From assembly GCA_022844405.1 (NCBI GenBank), contig JALHLV010000004.1, positions 62,001 to 126,000 on the forward strand: a stretch of 64,000 bases of DNA. The letters run 5' to 3'. The stretch is from Sphingomonadales bacterium (lineage in GTDB: Bacteria; Pseudomonadota; Alphaproteobacteria; SMXS01). This document shows, piece by piece, positions 1-7,994 of this stretch. Within the stretch, counting starts at the first letter, position 1. Each line of letters starts with the position of its first letter. A program made the translations under genes and the position numbers. The notes beneath the pieces are model-generated. The model was not told the origin of the DNA, searched no databases, and saw nothing but the letters and a program-made list of their open reading frames with translations.

Positions 1-220
1 CGGGCCCCAGCTCGTAGCCGCCGAAGCGTTTGGCCTGCAGGATCTTCGGCAAGCCGGCGGCGCGGAACTCGGCGATCGTCTCGTCGGGCAGGCGGCGGTT
101 CTTCTCGGCCTCGGCGGCGCGCTCGCGCAGCGCCGGCAGCAGAGCCTCGGCACGCGCGATCATCTCTTCCTTGGTCGGAGTCTTCGACTGCAGCCTGTTC
201 GCGTCGACATTGATGTTCAT
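1..220 (-). CDS. acyl-CoA dehydrogenase-family flavoprotein, N-terminal part (cut by window edge)
   Basis: Only the first 73 codons lie in the window; the rest runs off the left edge. The N-terminus has the helical, charged start (RAEALLPALRERAAEAEKN) followed by RLPDETIAEFRAAGL and FGGYELGP, the pattern of group D flavin monooxygenases and acyl-CoA dehydrogenases such as HsaA and C2-type hydroxylases. The family oxidises acyl-CoAs or hydroxylates phenols using FAD or FMNH2. The ATG is supported by an AGGAGAGG box about 8 bases upstream. Whether it is a dehydrogenase or a monooxygenase cannot be told without the catalytic domain. Confidence 0.7.
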   Translation of the reverse strand, partial: MNINVDANRLQSKTPTKEEMIARAEALLPALRERAAEAEKNRRLPDETIAEFRAAGLPKILQAKRFGGYELGP

Positions 221-481
221 GGATCCATCCTCTCCTGCGTCTGGGCGGCCGGTCGCGCCGCCTGCGATGCAACTTCCCTACAGATCGTCTATCCCGACCG
301 CCGTCACAAATCAATCAGCGCCGCCGAAATTAATCATCCGAGGTTTCGAATTCCCTTTGCAACGGCGCCGCCGAGCAGGAATGATCGCGGCGGAAAATTG
401 TCCTGGGGAGGATCGCATGTCTCGGCTCGCACGGCGCGGTGCGCCTTCGGATTCGGCCCGTCGCCGCGCGGGGGGCGCGCC

Positions 482-1774
482 ATGAAGGTGGGCTCGTTCT
501 TTCCCGACCGGCCCTTGCCGACGCTCTACGCCATGGCGGCGGACGATCTGCCGCTGCACTTCAACATGGACGAGCTGACCGAGAAGCAGAAGGCCGACCA
601 CTACGAGCAGAACCAGCTTCTGGCCATGCTGCAGTCGGCGTTGCTGTCGATCAGCAAGCCGGCCGACTACGTGGCGCTGTTCGATGCGTTCTCGCGGCCG
701 CCGTGGGACGCTTTCCTGCGCAACCAGCACGCCATGGCGGCCAGGGCCGGCGCCGAGATGGTGCCGCTCGACCACCTGCTCTACGCGCCGGTCGAGACCT
801 ATTACGAGACCATCGCGACCATGCTGCCCAAGGTCGACCTGCTGACCCTGCTGATGATGAGCCGGTCGAACCAGGTGCTGCACAAGGACCAGGGCGCCAT
901 CGAGCGCATGTTGAAGCTGAACTCCAAGTTCCACTTCGCCGAGAATGCGCCGCTGTTCGGTATTCCCACGCCGGAGACGATCATCGCCCAGCAGCCGCTG
1001 AGCGGGAACAACCGGGTCGAGGACTTCTTCGCCAGGCACGAGAACCGGATCATCCTGAAGATGACTGGCCAGCCGGGCGCGCGCAGCGTCAAGGCGGTCG
1101 CCAGCACGGCCGAGGCCGACGAATACCTGACGTCTTACCGGCCCACCGATCCGGTGCTGGTGCAGCAGCGGCTGCAACTCGAGAATTACGAGGAGTGGAC
1201 CGCCGACCTGCTGATCACCGAGGATTCGGTGGCGCTGGATAATGTGCGGCGCATCCTGGTGACCGACGGGCTGTGGATCGGCAACTTCATCTATGCCGAT
1301 CCGCCGGTCACCGACTCGCAGAAGGCCGAGTTGCTGAAGGTGGGCGCCTATGCCCGCAAGTTCGGCTTCGGCACGCGGACCGGCGACTGCCTGGGCATCG
1401 ACTATTTCATCGGCAAGGACGGCGAGGTGCTGATCACCGAGATCAACCCGCGCTGGACCGCCGGGCTGTTCCCCACCCAGGTGCTGCGGCGCGTGAACAA
1501 GGCGCGCCGCGACGCGGTGCCGTATTTCGAGCTGGTGCGGCTGGAGGACTACGAGACGTTCCAGGCGTTCTGCGCCAGGCACCTGCCCAACCAGAGCGAC
1601 GGCCCCTTCTCGGTCATGCCGCTGGGCTTCTCGCCCTATGAGCGCGAGATCGACGGCGTGAAGCGGGTGTTCACCTGGATGGTGGTGATCGGCGACTTCC
1701 CGGCCTACCGCAAGGCGGCCAAGCAGGTGCTCGGCGAGAGCGGGCTGCCGAACGGAGACCTGGTGCCGCTCTGA
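482..1774 (+). CDS. stand-alone ATP-grasp domain protein
   Basis: 430 residues. The C-terminal half carries an ATP-grasp signature: ILKMTGQPGARSVK in the lid/lysine region and ITEINPRWTAGLF near residue 320, whose Glu and Asn are the usual Mg-ATP ligands. The N-terminal 190 residues form a pre-ATP-grasp-like region. ATP-grasp enzymes ligate a carboxylate to an amine or thiol through an acyl phosphate; the substrate here is unknown. I chose ATG 482 because of a GGGGGG run just upstream; an in-frame extension to 398 lacks a comparable box. A cupin gene follows 81 bases downstream on the same strand, so the two may be co-transcribed. No peptide-synthesis partner gene is visible nearby. Confidence 0.75.
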   Translation: MKVGSFFPDRPLPTLYAMAADDLPLHFNMDELTEKQKADHYEQNQLLAMLQSALLSISKPADYVALFDAFSRPPWDAFLRNQHAMAARAGAEMVPLDHLLYAPVETYYETIATMLPKVDLLTLLMMSRSNQVLHKDQGAIERMLKLNSKFHFAENAPLFGIPTPETIIAQQPLSGNNRVEDFFARHENRIILKMTGQPGARSVKAVASTAEADEYLTSYRPTDPVLVQQRLQLENYEEWTADLLITEDSVALDNVRRILVTDGLWIGNFIYADPPVTDSQKAELLKVGAYARKFGFGTRTGDCLGIDYFIGKDGEVLITEINPRWTAGLFPTQVLRRVNKARRDAVPYFELVRLEDYETFQAFCARHLPNQSDGPFSVMPLGFSPYEREIDGVKRVFTWMVVIGDFPAYRKAAKQVLGESGLPNGDLVPL

Positions 1775-1855
1775 TCCGCTTGGCGGCGCGGCGGCGGCGC
1801 TGGTAATCTGGCGACGGCGCGTCCATGCGCCGATGGCCAGCGAGGGACAATCGCC

Positions 1856-2299
1856 ATGACCGCAAAGCCCATCGTGGTTTCTCCCGCCGATTACGCCGCG
1901 CCGCTCGACGTGGTGGGCGAGCATGTTACCGTGCTCGCCTCGAAGGACCTCACCGGCGGCTACGAGCTGTTCCTGCAGGAAGGGCCGGAGGGCAGCGGGC
2001 CGCCGCCGCACAGCCATGGCTGGGACGAATCGTTCTTCGTGCTGCAGGGCACCGTGGAGTTCGGCTATGACGACGAGCACCTGAGCGCCGGACCCGGCAC
2101 GCTGGTGCACCTGCCCGCCGGCACCACCCACTGGTTCCGCTTCGCCCCGGGCGGCGGCAAGATGCTGAGCGTCAGCGGCGGCGGCAGCAACGCCGCGCGC
2201 ATGTTCGCCGCGATGGATGCGGAGATCCCGTCCGGCGCGCTCGACATTCCCAAGGTGGTCGCCGTCGCGCGGCGCCATGGGCTGACCATCGGCGACTGA
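1856..2299 (+). CDS. cupin domain protein
   Basis: 147-residue single-domain cupin. The first cupin motif is PPHSHGWDESFFVLQG (His52, His54, Glu58), followed by the GxVEFGYDDE strand and the second motif HLPAGTTHWFRF (His92), the set of residues that normally binds one divalent metal. Small cupins of this kind are dioxygenases, isomerases or sensor domains; nothing in the sequence selects one. It follows the ATP-grasp gene in the same direction and may share its transcript. Confidence 0.85.
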   Translation: MTAKPIVVSPADYAAPLDVVGEHVTVLASKDLTGGYELFLQEGPEGSGPPPHSHGWDESFFVLQGTVEFGYDDEHLSAGPGTLVHLPAGTTHWFRFAPGGGKMLSVSGGGSNAARMFAAMDAEIPSGALDIPKVVAVARRHGLTIGD

Positions 2300-2389
2300 C
2301 GGGCCTGCCAGGCCCGCGGGAACCCGGTTGGCGCGCCTGGCGTTCTCTTTCTGCGCATTCGTTCTTCGGGCGGCATGAAAGAGGTTCCC

Positions 2390-2842
2390 ATGATTCACAG
2401 GGGTTTGACGGCGATGGTCGCGCTGATGCTGGCCGGCCTGTCGGCAGGAGTCGCCGGCGCGGCCCAGCCGGCGGCGAAAGGCTATTCGCTGACGGTCGAG
2501 GTAACCGGCGCCAGGGAGACCACCGGAGTCGTCAGGGCCGCGCTGTTCAACGACCCGGCGGCCTTCCCGGACGGCAAGTTCACCCGGAACGCGGCCGTCC
2601 CGCTCAAGGGTAAGAATTCGGTGCGGCTGGTGTTCAAGAACCTGCCGGCCGGCACCTACGCGATCAGCCTCTATCACGACGCCGACGGCAACGACAAATT
2701 CGGCAAGGCGCTTGGCATCCCGAAGGAAAGCTACGGCTTCTCGGTGCTCCGCGACGAGGTGATGTCGAAGCCGGAATTCGACGACGCCAAGTTCGACGTG
2801 CGCAAGAATACGTCGATCACCATCCCGCTGCTCGGCCCCTGA
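2390..2842 (+). CDS. secreted DUF2141 protein
   Basis: 150 residues starting at ATG 2390, which has an AAAGAGG box just upstream; the ATG at 2375 would absorb that box. An N-terminal signal peptide (hydrophobic AMVALMLAGLSAGVAGA, cleavage likely after AGA) precedes a DUF2141 domain recognised by GVVRAALFN, FPDGKF, LPAGTYAISLYHDADGN and DKFGKALGIPKE. The domain is periplasmic and predicted beta-rich, of unknown function. It stands alone between the cupin gene and the small membrane peptide gene on the other strand. Confidence 0.85.
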   Translation: MIHRGLTAMVALMLAGLSAGVAGAAQPAAKGYSLTVEVTGARETTGVVRAALFNDPAAFPDGKFTRNAAVPLKGKNSVRLVFKNLPAGTYAISLYHDADGNDKFGKALGIPKESYGFSVLRDEVMSKPEFDDAKFDVRKNTSITIPLLGP

Positions 2843-2931
2843 ACCGCCTGCTCCGCGCCCTCAGACAGCGCCGCCTGCGCTTGAAGTCTGGATGGCGAAG
2901 CCGCGCCGAGGATTCGGCGCGGCCCGCGGCT

Positions 2932-3000
2932 TCAGAACACGAAGGACAGGACAGCGCCGACGACGACGACCAGACCGACGATATAGATGATGTTGTTCAT
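2932..3000 (-). CDS. 22-residue single-span membrane peptide
   Basis: A short reading frame encoding MNNIIYIVGLVVVVGAVLSFVF and a stop. It is almost entirely one hydrophobic helix with a short polar start. A strong GGAGAGG box sits 5 bases upstream of its ATG, which argues for real translation. Very similar tiny proteins (MNxIIYxVGLVVVV type) occur widely in alphaproteobacteria as unannotated or hypothetical proteins; their role is unknown. It is divergent from the phospholipase D gene. Confidence 0.6.
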   Translation of the reverse strand: MNNIIYIVGLVVVVGAVLSFVF

Positions 3001-3173
3001 CGAACCTCTCCATGTTGCCGGGACGTCAACGCCGGCTTGGCGGTGCGCGTTCCCCGGCCGTCGCGATCCGGCCGCAGAAAACTGCAACAAATTTCCGTTG
3101 CCTCCGCATCCTTCGCCGCATGGCTGCGTTATCCCGCTACCCGCCAATCGCGGCGGAGCGGGAGGAACGGCTG

Positions 3174-4460
3174 TTGGACTGGATCAAGGAGCATCTGATC
3201 GTCGCCGGATCGATCGGCGCGGTGCCGATCATCCTCGTCACCGTCATGGTGCTGAACCTGTCGGGACCGGAAAAGCAGATCCAGAAGCCGCTGAGACACA
3301 TCCACGGCGTCACCGATCCCCAGTTCATGCACGAGCTGGGCACGCTGCTCGGGCCGCCGGTGCTGGGTGGCAACAGCATCGAGGACCTGCAGAACGGCGA
3401 CGAAATCTTCCCGTCCATGCTGGCGGCGATCCGGGGCGCGCGGCACACCATCACCTTCGAGACCTACATCTACTGGTCCGGCGAGATCGGTAAGGAGTTC
3501 CGCGAAGCACTTGTCGAGCGGGCCAAGGCAGGCGTGAGGGTGCATGTGCTGCTGGACTGGGTCGGCAGCCAGAAGATGGACTCGGAAACCATTCCGGCGC
3601 TGCGCGCAGCCGGCGTCGAGGTCGAGGAGTACCATCCGCTGCACTGGTACTCGCTGGCCAGGATGAACAACCGCACGCATAGGAAGCTGCTGGTGGTCGA
3701 TGGCAGAGTCGGGTTCACCGGCGGCGTCGGCATCGCCGACCAGTGGCGCGGCCACGCCCAGGACCCCGACTACTGGCGCGACTCGCACTACCGGGTAGAA
3801 GGACCCGCCGTCGCCCAGATCCAGGCCGCCTTCGTCGATAACTGGATGAAGACCTCCGGCCGCGTGCTGCAGGGCAATCGCTACTTCCCGGCGCTGTACG
3901 CCGCCGGCGACCGCCGCGCGCAGATGTTCATTTCCTCGCCCCGTGCCGGCGGCGACAGCATGCAGCTCATGTACCTGCTGGCGCTCGCGGCGGCCGAGCG
4001 GACCATCGACCTGTCGGCGGCCTATTTCGTGCCGGACGACTTCACCCGGTCCGCCATCATCGCGGCCATCGCGCGCGGCGTGCGGGTTCGGGTGATCGTG
4101 CCCGGAAAGCACATCGACACGGTCGTGGTCGGCAAGGCCTCGCGCGAAACCTGGGGCGAACTGCTGAAGGTGGGCGCCCAGATCCACGTGTTCCAGCCCA
4201 CCATGTTCCACTGCAAGATGCTGGTGGTGGACGGCCAACTCGTCTCCGTCGGCTCGACCAACTTCGACAACCGCTCGTTCCGCCTCAACGACGAGGCCAA
4301 CCTCAACGTCTACGACCGGGCCTTCGCCGAGAAGATGACCGGCATCTTCGAGGCGGACCTGAAGCGGTCGACGGAAATGACCCTGGAGGAGTGGCAGGAT
4401 CGCCCCTGGCATGAACGGCTGACGGAGAAGCTGGCCTCGGTGTTCGCATCGCAGCTTTAG
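3174..4460 (+). CDS. phospholipase D family protein / cardiolipin synthase
   Basis: 428 residues from TTG 3174, chosen because GGAGG lies 8 bases upstream; an ATG at 3120 would add 18 residues without such a box. After an N-terminal transmembrane helix (IVAGSIGAVPIILVTVMVLNL) come two HKD catalytic motifs: HRKLLVVDG (His169, Lys171, Asp176) and HCKMLVVDG (His346, Lys348, Asp353), each followed by GG or GSTNFDNRS. This is the cardiolipin synthase B-like layout: transfer of phosphatidyl groups at the inner membrane. Phosphatidyl-transfer to other alcohols is possible. The gene stands alone. Confidence 0.88.
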   Translation: MDWIKEHLIVAGSIGAVPIILVTVMVLNLSGPEKQIQKPLRHIHGVTDPQFMHELGTLLGPPVLGGNSIEDLQNGDEIFPSMLAAIRGARHTITFETYIYWSGEIGKEFREALVERAKAGVRVHVLLDWVGSQKMDSETIPALRAAGVEVEEYHPLHWYSLARMNNRTHRKLLVVDGRVGFTGGVGIADQWRGHAQDPDYWRDSHYRVEGPAVAQIQAAFVDNWMKTSGRVLQGNRYFPALYAAGDRRAQMFISSPRAGGDSMQLMYLLALAAAERTIDLSAAYFVPDDFTRSAIIAAIARGVRVRVIVPGKHIDTVVVGKASRETWGELLKVGAQIHVFQPTMFHCKMLVVDGQLVSVGSTNFDNRSFRLNDEANLNVYDRAFAEKMTGIFEADLKRSTEMTLEEWQDRPWHERLTEKLASVFASQL

Positions 4461-4588
4461 GCGGACGCGTCACAAAACGTCGTGGAAAGTTGCGCGAGTT
4501 TCGAAGTTTCTGGAAAATCGCTGCAGAAAGCGCGAGCCTGAGGCTCTTGGGCTGGATCTCGGGGGCGTTCCGTCAAGGGAGAGCCTCG

Positions 4589-5161
4589 ATGAACATGATC
4601 GTCAGGCGCGTCTTCGCGACCGCCGCGCTCACCATCGCCGTCGCATTCATGGTCTGCGGCGCTGCCGCCGCCGACTCCATGGGCCAGTCCGAGAATGCTG
4701 TCGACCGCCCGGGCGGCGACTATCACAGCTACAATTCGGGCGGCTTGTCCCAGTGCTCCACCTCGTGCGGCACCATCGCCCGGTGCAAGGCTTACACCTA
4801 CGTGCCGTCGACCGGCATCTGCTGGCTGAAGGAAACGGTGCCGCCGCGCATCGCCAATGGCTGCTGCACCTCCGGCGTCAAGGTCATGGGCGCCATGGAA
4901 ATGGGCACCGACCGTCCCGGCGCGGACATCCGTCCCGGCTTCGACGTCGCCACCGTGTCGTCGTGCGAACGGTCGTGCCGGCTCGACGCCACCTGCAAGG
5001 CCTATACCTTCGTCAAGCCCGGCATTCAGGCTGCCAGTGCCAGGTGCTGGCTGAAGCACACCACGCCGGCCAGGGTTGCCAACTCGTGCTGCGTCTCTGG
5101 CGTCCGGATCGCCAACCCGCCGGCGCGGCGGGACAGCCTGCCGGCAACGCGGATCGACTGA
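4589..5161 (+). CDS. secreted protein with two PAN/Apple-type domains
   Basis: 190 residues from ATG 4589 (AGGGAGA box upstream). A signal peptide (FATAALTIAVAFMVCGAAAA) is followed by two tandem cysteine-rich repeats. Each has the PAN_4 pattern: DRPGGDYHSYNSGGLSQCSTSC, RCKAYTYVP, ICWLKETVPPR, GCCTSGVKV, and again DRPGADIRPGFDVATVSSC, TCKAYTFVK, RCWLKHTTPAR, SCCVSGVRI. PAN domains bind proteins or carbohydrates in the periplasm or outside the cell. The partner is unknown. It lies alone, tail-to-tail with a small gene on the other strand. Confidence 0.82.
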   Translation: MNMIVRRVFATAALTIAVAFMVCGAAAADSMGQSENAVDRPGGDYHSYNSGGLSQCSTSCGTIARCKAYTYVPSTGICWLKETVPPRIANGCCTSGVKVMGAMEMGTDRPGADIRPGFDVATVSSCERSCRLDATCKAYTFVKPGIQAASARCWLKHTTPARVANSCCVSGVRIANPPARRDSLPATRID

Positions 5162-5170
5162 ACGCGCTGC

Positions 5171-5371
5171 CTACCCGCGGAAATATTCCCGGTCGCCGGT
5201 GAGCGTCTCGGCCATGCCGTCGATGGCCCGCATCACATGGTCGGCCTGGGCGCCGAACAGGCTGTCGACGGGCGTCCGCCGCCGGATGCGGGAGAGTTCG
5301 TCCCAGCCGCGGCGCAGGCCGGCCAGGAGTTGCTGGATGTCGTCTTCGCCGATGGTCTGTCTGCCGTACAT
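5171..5371 (-). CDS. 66-residue hypothetical protein
   Basis: A short charged protein beginning MYGRQTIGEDDIQQLLAGLRR and ending TLTGDREYFRG. It is predicted helical, soluble, without a signal peptide or known motif. Support is its position: it fills the gap between the PAN-domain gene and tspO, has coding-like composition, and reads in the same direction as tspO 71 bases downstream of that gene. The ribosome binding site is weak (AGGA about 17 bases upstream). No function recognised. Confidence 0.5.
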   Translation of the reverse strand: MYGRQTIGEDDIQQLLAGLRRGWDELSRIRRRTPVDSLFGAQADHVMRAIDGMAETLTGDREYFRG

Positions 5372-5442
5372 GGTCGCGACTCGTTTGTTCCTGATTTGTT
5401 CATGGTCGTCGCGCCGCGCGCAGGAGTCAACCGGGAACGACG

Positions 5443-5895
5443 TCAGTTCATGAGGAGCAGCGCGCCATTGAGCAGCGAGGCGAAGGCCACCCAGGCGGCA
5501 TAGGGCGCGAACAGCCAGGACGCGACTCTGTCCCGGCTCCAGGCGGCGACGATGAACGCGACGATCAACGTGAGCAGCAGCAGGATGACGACGAAGGCCG
5601 GCCCGATCGCATGGGCGGTGAAGAACACCGGTGACCACGCGAAGTTGAGCGCAAGCTGGGCCCACCAAAACCCGACGAGCAGCCGGGAGCCGTCGCCGCG
5701 CGAGACCCGCCAGCCCGCGATGGCGATGAGCACATAGAGGCAGGTCCAGACCGGGGCGAACAGCCACGAGGGCGGGTTGAACACGGGCTTGGCAAGCCGC
5801 GCGTACCAGTCGTCGGGTCCGGTCGCCATCCCGATGGCCGCGCCGCCCCCCACCACAAGCAAGAGAAAAAGCGCCAGCGAAACGAATCGGTTCAT
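5443..5895 (-). CDS. tspO: TspO/MBR family tryptophan-rich sensory protein
   Basis: 150 residues, five predicted membrane helices. Family hallmarks are WYARLAKPVFNPPSWLFAPVW, the aromatic-rich FWWAQLALNFAWSPVFF, and SWLFAPYAAWVAFASLLNGALL. TspO binds porphyrins and cholesterol-like ligands and modulates tetrapyrrole or stress responses in the membrane. ATG 5895 has an AGGGG box. The upstream region toward the divergent Mrr-like gene is AT-rich with two TTCGAA boxes and a CACCC-ATTTT-GGGTG hairpin, a plausible shared control region. Confidence 0.9.
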   Translation of the reverse strand: MNRFVSLALFLLLVVGGGAAIGMATGPDDWYARLAKPVFNPPSWLFAPVWTCLYVLIAIAGWRVSRGDGSRLLVGFWWAQLALNFAWSPVFFTAHAIGPAFVVILLLLTLIVAFIVAAWSRDRVASWLFAPYAAWVAFASLLNGALLLMN

Positions 5896-6117
5896 CTTGC
5901 AACCCCTCGACTGTCTCGATTTACCATCCTGCAACGCCACCAGAATACCTGCGTTCCCTCAAATTCGTGGCATCCGAACCCGAATCCGTTGTTCGCGTGT
6001 GCAAACAGTTGGCGTCGCCGCGCGATTCGAATTAGCATAAAATTCGAAATCACCCATTTTGGGTGTATCGCCGGGCTCGCATGGTTCGGTGACAAGGGCC
6101 TTGGGGGCACTTGGTAC

Positions 6118-7077
6118 ATGACGGTCTGGACTCGTCCGGAGGCTGTGGCCTATGGGGCTGATCTGGCATTCGAGAGCCTGGTCGGCGAGAAGCTGCGCGA
6201 GCTCGGCTGGACGTGCGAGGTTCTCCGGACGTCTGACCAGTTCGGATCGGACATCATCTGCAAGCACCGCGACAAGAAGGCGGTGGTCCAGTGCACGCCC
6301 GGCGCCAGGATCGACATCGGCTGCCTCCAGCATGCGGCGGCGGTGAAGGCCTATCATTCGGCTGATCTGGCGCTGATCGTCCACAACGGCGCGCCCTCCG
6401 AGCGCGTCGCGACCCTGGCCAAAGAGATGGGCGTGGCTCTTACGCATACCGACGAACTGGTCGTGGCCGGTCCCTATGACCGGTCCGATTACGGCGTCAG
6501 GCTGCGCCTCGAGCGCGAATTGATGCTGGAGCAGGAAAAGCAATCCCGCCAGGAGACCGAGAACAGGCTGACGCTGATGGCCTACTACGAGGCGGTCGGC
6601 AAATACGAGCGCGACAGCAAGACCTGGCAGGCCGCGCGCCGACGCCATCCCTGGGTGAAGGGTCTGGGCATGGCGTCGATCGCGCCGCCGTTCCTGCTCC
6701 TCGGCACGGACTATTTCATCTTCTTCCTGCTGCTGTCGCTGGGGCTGGCGGCCTATGCGCTGTTCTTCACCGCTCCCGGCGCCGAACCGGCCGCGCCCGC
6801 GCCGCTCCAGGGCCTCACGCCCGACACGGTGCTTCCCGAAAGGACGGCCGCGAGGGCCTTCCCCGCCCGCCCGTCCAGCCGGGAGAGGGTCGACCGTGCC
6901 GGGGTGCCGGCGCCAGTCGGACTGGTCCGCCACGGGCGAAGCCAGCACATGCCCGGCGGCGAGCCGAAGTCCATCGTCAAATGCCCCAAATGCCACACCA
7001 AGATGCGGCTGCCGCGCGGCAAGCGCCTGTGGGCCAACTGCCCGAGCTGCAAGAACAAGTTCCGCGCCGATACCTGA
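6118..7077 (+). CDS. membrane-anchored Mrr-like restriction-endonuclease-fold protein with C-terminal zinc ribbon
   Basis: 319 residues. Residues 14-125 match the Mrr catalytic fold: FESLVGEKLRELGWTCEV, then FGSDII (Asp45) and VVQCTPG (Gln58). The family motif is D-x(n)-Q/E-x-K, but the Lys position is Thr60, so nuclease activity is doubtful. A charged, coiled-coil-prone stretch (about 130-175) leads to a hydrophobic hairpin (about 185-218), then a linker and a zinc ribbon CPKC / CPSC (Cys289, 292, 308, 311). Start ATG 6118 is the first Met before the conserved fold; a GGGGG run lies upstream. It is convergent with the methyltransferase gene, 3 bases apart. Confidence 0.7.
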   Translation: MTVWTRPEAVAYGADLAFESLVGEKLRELGWTCEVLRTSDQFGSDIICKHRDKKAVVQCTPGARIDIGCLQHAAAVKAYHSADLALIVHNGAPSERVATLAKEMGVALTHTDELVVAGPYDRSDYGVRLRLERELMLEQEKQSRQETENRLTLMAYYEAVGKYERDSKTWQAARRRHPWVKGLGMASIAPPFLLLGTDYFIFFLLLSLGLAAYALFFTAPGAEPAAPAPLQGLTPDTVLPERTAARAFPARPSSRERVDRAGVPAPVGLVRHGRSQHMPGGEPKSIVKCPKCHTKMRLPRGKRLWANCPSCKNKFRADT

Positions 7078-7080
7078 CGC

Positions 7081-7815
7081 CTATCGCGGATCGCCCCCTG
7101 GCAGCTTGCGGAGGACCAGCTGCCAGTTGACGGCAACCAGTTCGTAGCGGCCGCGCCTGTCGGCCAGCAACCGGTTGATGGCGGGTGCCGGGCCGTCGGC
7201 TTTGCCGTCATAGGGCGACATCAGATAGTCATCGAAAATCATGATGCCGCCGGGCTTGAGCGCGTCGAACCCCGCGAACGCGTCGCCCAGAACATCGGCA
7301 TACCGGTGCGACCCGTCTATATAGACGAGGTCGAAGCGCTCGCTGACGGAGCTGGCGGCAAAGAACGCCGCGGAAGTCCCTCGGAACTTGGTGACCCTGC
7401 CAGAATATCTGGCGGTATTCGCATTGAAGCGTATTTCGCTCGCCGCTTTGCCGCTTTCCGGATGCGCCGGCCCACCCTGCCAGGTGTCGACGCAGGTCAG
7501 CCGGGCGCCCGGCCAGTTGGAAAGCATGAACAGGGCCGACATCCCCTCCCAACTGCCGATCTCGAGGATTTCCGGGGAAGCGGGCATGGGGTGACGGTCG
7601 AACACCGCCAGCCAGTCGCAGAGGCGCGACATGAACCAGTCGGTGGAGAAGTCATGATCGCGCGCCATGGCCTCGAAGGCGGCACGGCGCGATCGGAATC
7701 GCCGCCTGATGCCAGGAGCCCGCATACGCGTCGCCACCAGCGTCGCGTAAACTGGCCATGGCGGCGAGGTCCGCCAGAGATGGCGCAACGACTTCGCGGC
7801 GCGCCGCAGATTCAT
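7081..7815 (-). CDS. class I SAM-dependent methyltransferase
   Basis: 244 residues. Rossmann motif I is EILEIGSWEGMSALF, followed by LTCVDTW (acidic residue binding the SAM ribose), FDLVYIDGSHRYADVLGDAF and LKPGGIMIFDDY. This is the Methyltransf_24 type that often sits with glycan or rhamnosyl-modification genes. The acceptor is unknown. The basic N-terminal 60 residues may contact a membrane or partner. It ends 3 bases from the convergent Mrr-like gene and is divergent from the GGDEF-EAL gene. Confidence 0.82.
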   Translation of the reverse strand: MNLRRAAKSLRHLWRTSPPWPVYATLVATRMRAPGIRRRFRSRRAAFEAMARDHDFSTDWFMSRLCDWLAVFDRHPMPASPEILEIGSWEGMSALFMLSNWPGARLTCVDTWQGGPAHPESGKAASEIRFNANTARYSGRVTKFRGTSAAFFAASSVSERFDLVYIDGSHRYADVLGDAFAGFDALKPGGIMIFDDYLMSPYDGKADGPAPAINRLLADRRGRYELVAVNWQLVLRKLPGGDPR

Positions 7816-7994
7816 TTCCAGGCCGCTCCATCTGTGAAGGTGCGCCAGCCCCTCGGGTCTACCGACCGATAATGACCTCGGCCGCCGGCACAATCCAGAA
7901 GGACGTCCAGCGGCTTTTCTCCGGGGCAACTCCCGCCATATGGCGTGTTCCTTGCATGTAACCATTGACAACCATTGGCCATTGGGGGCTCTCG

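Noticed and set aside
311-2677. 788-residue minus-strand open frame and similar long antisense frames (3129-4412, 26785-28563, 48080-49486)
   Set aside because: They lie opposite well-recognised genes, have repetitive Arg/His/Gly composition without domains, and are expected by-products of high GC third positions.
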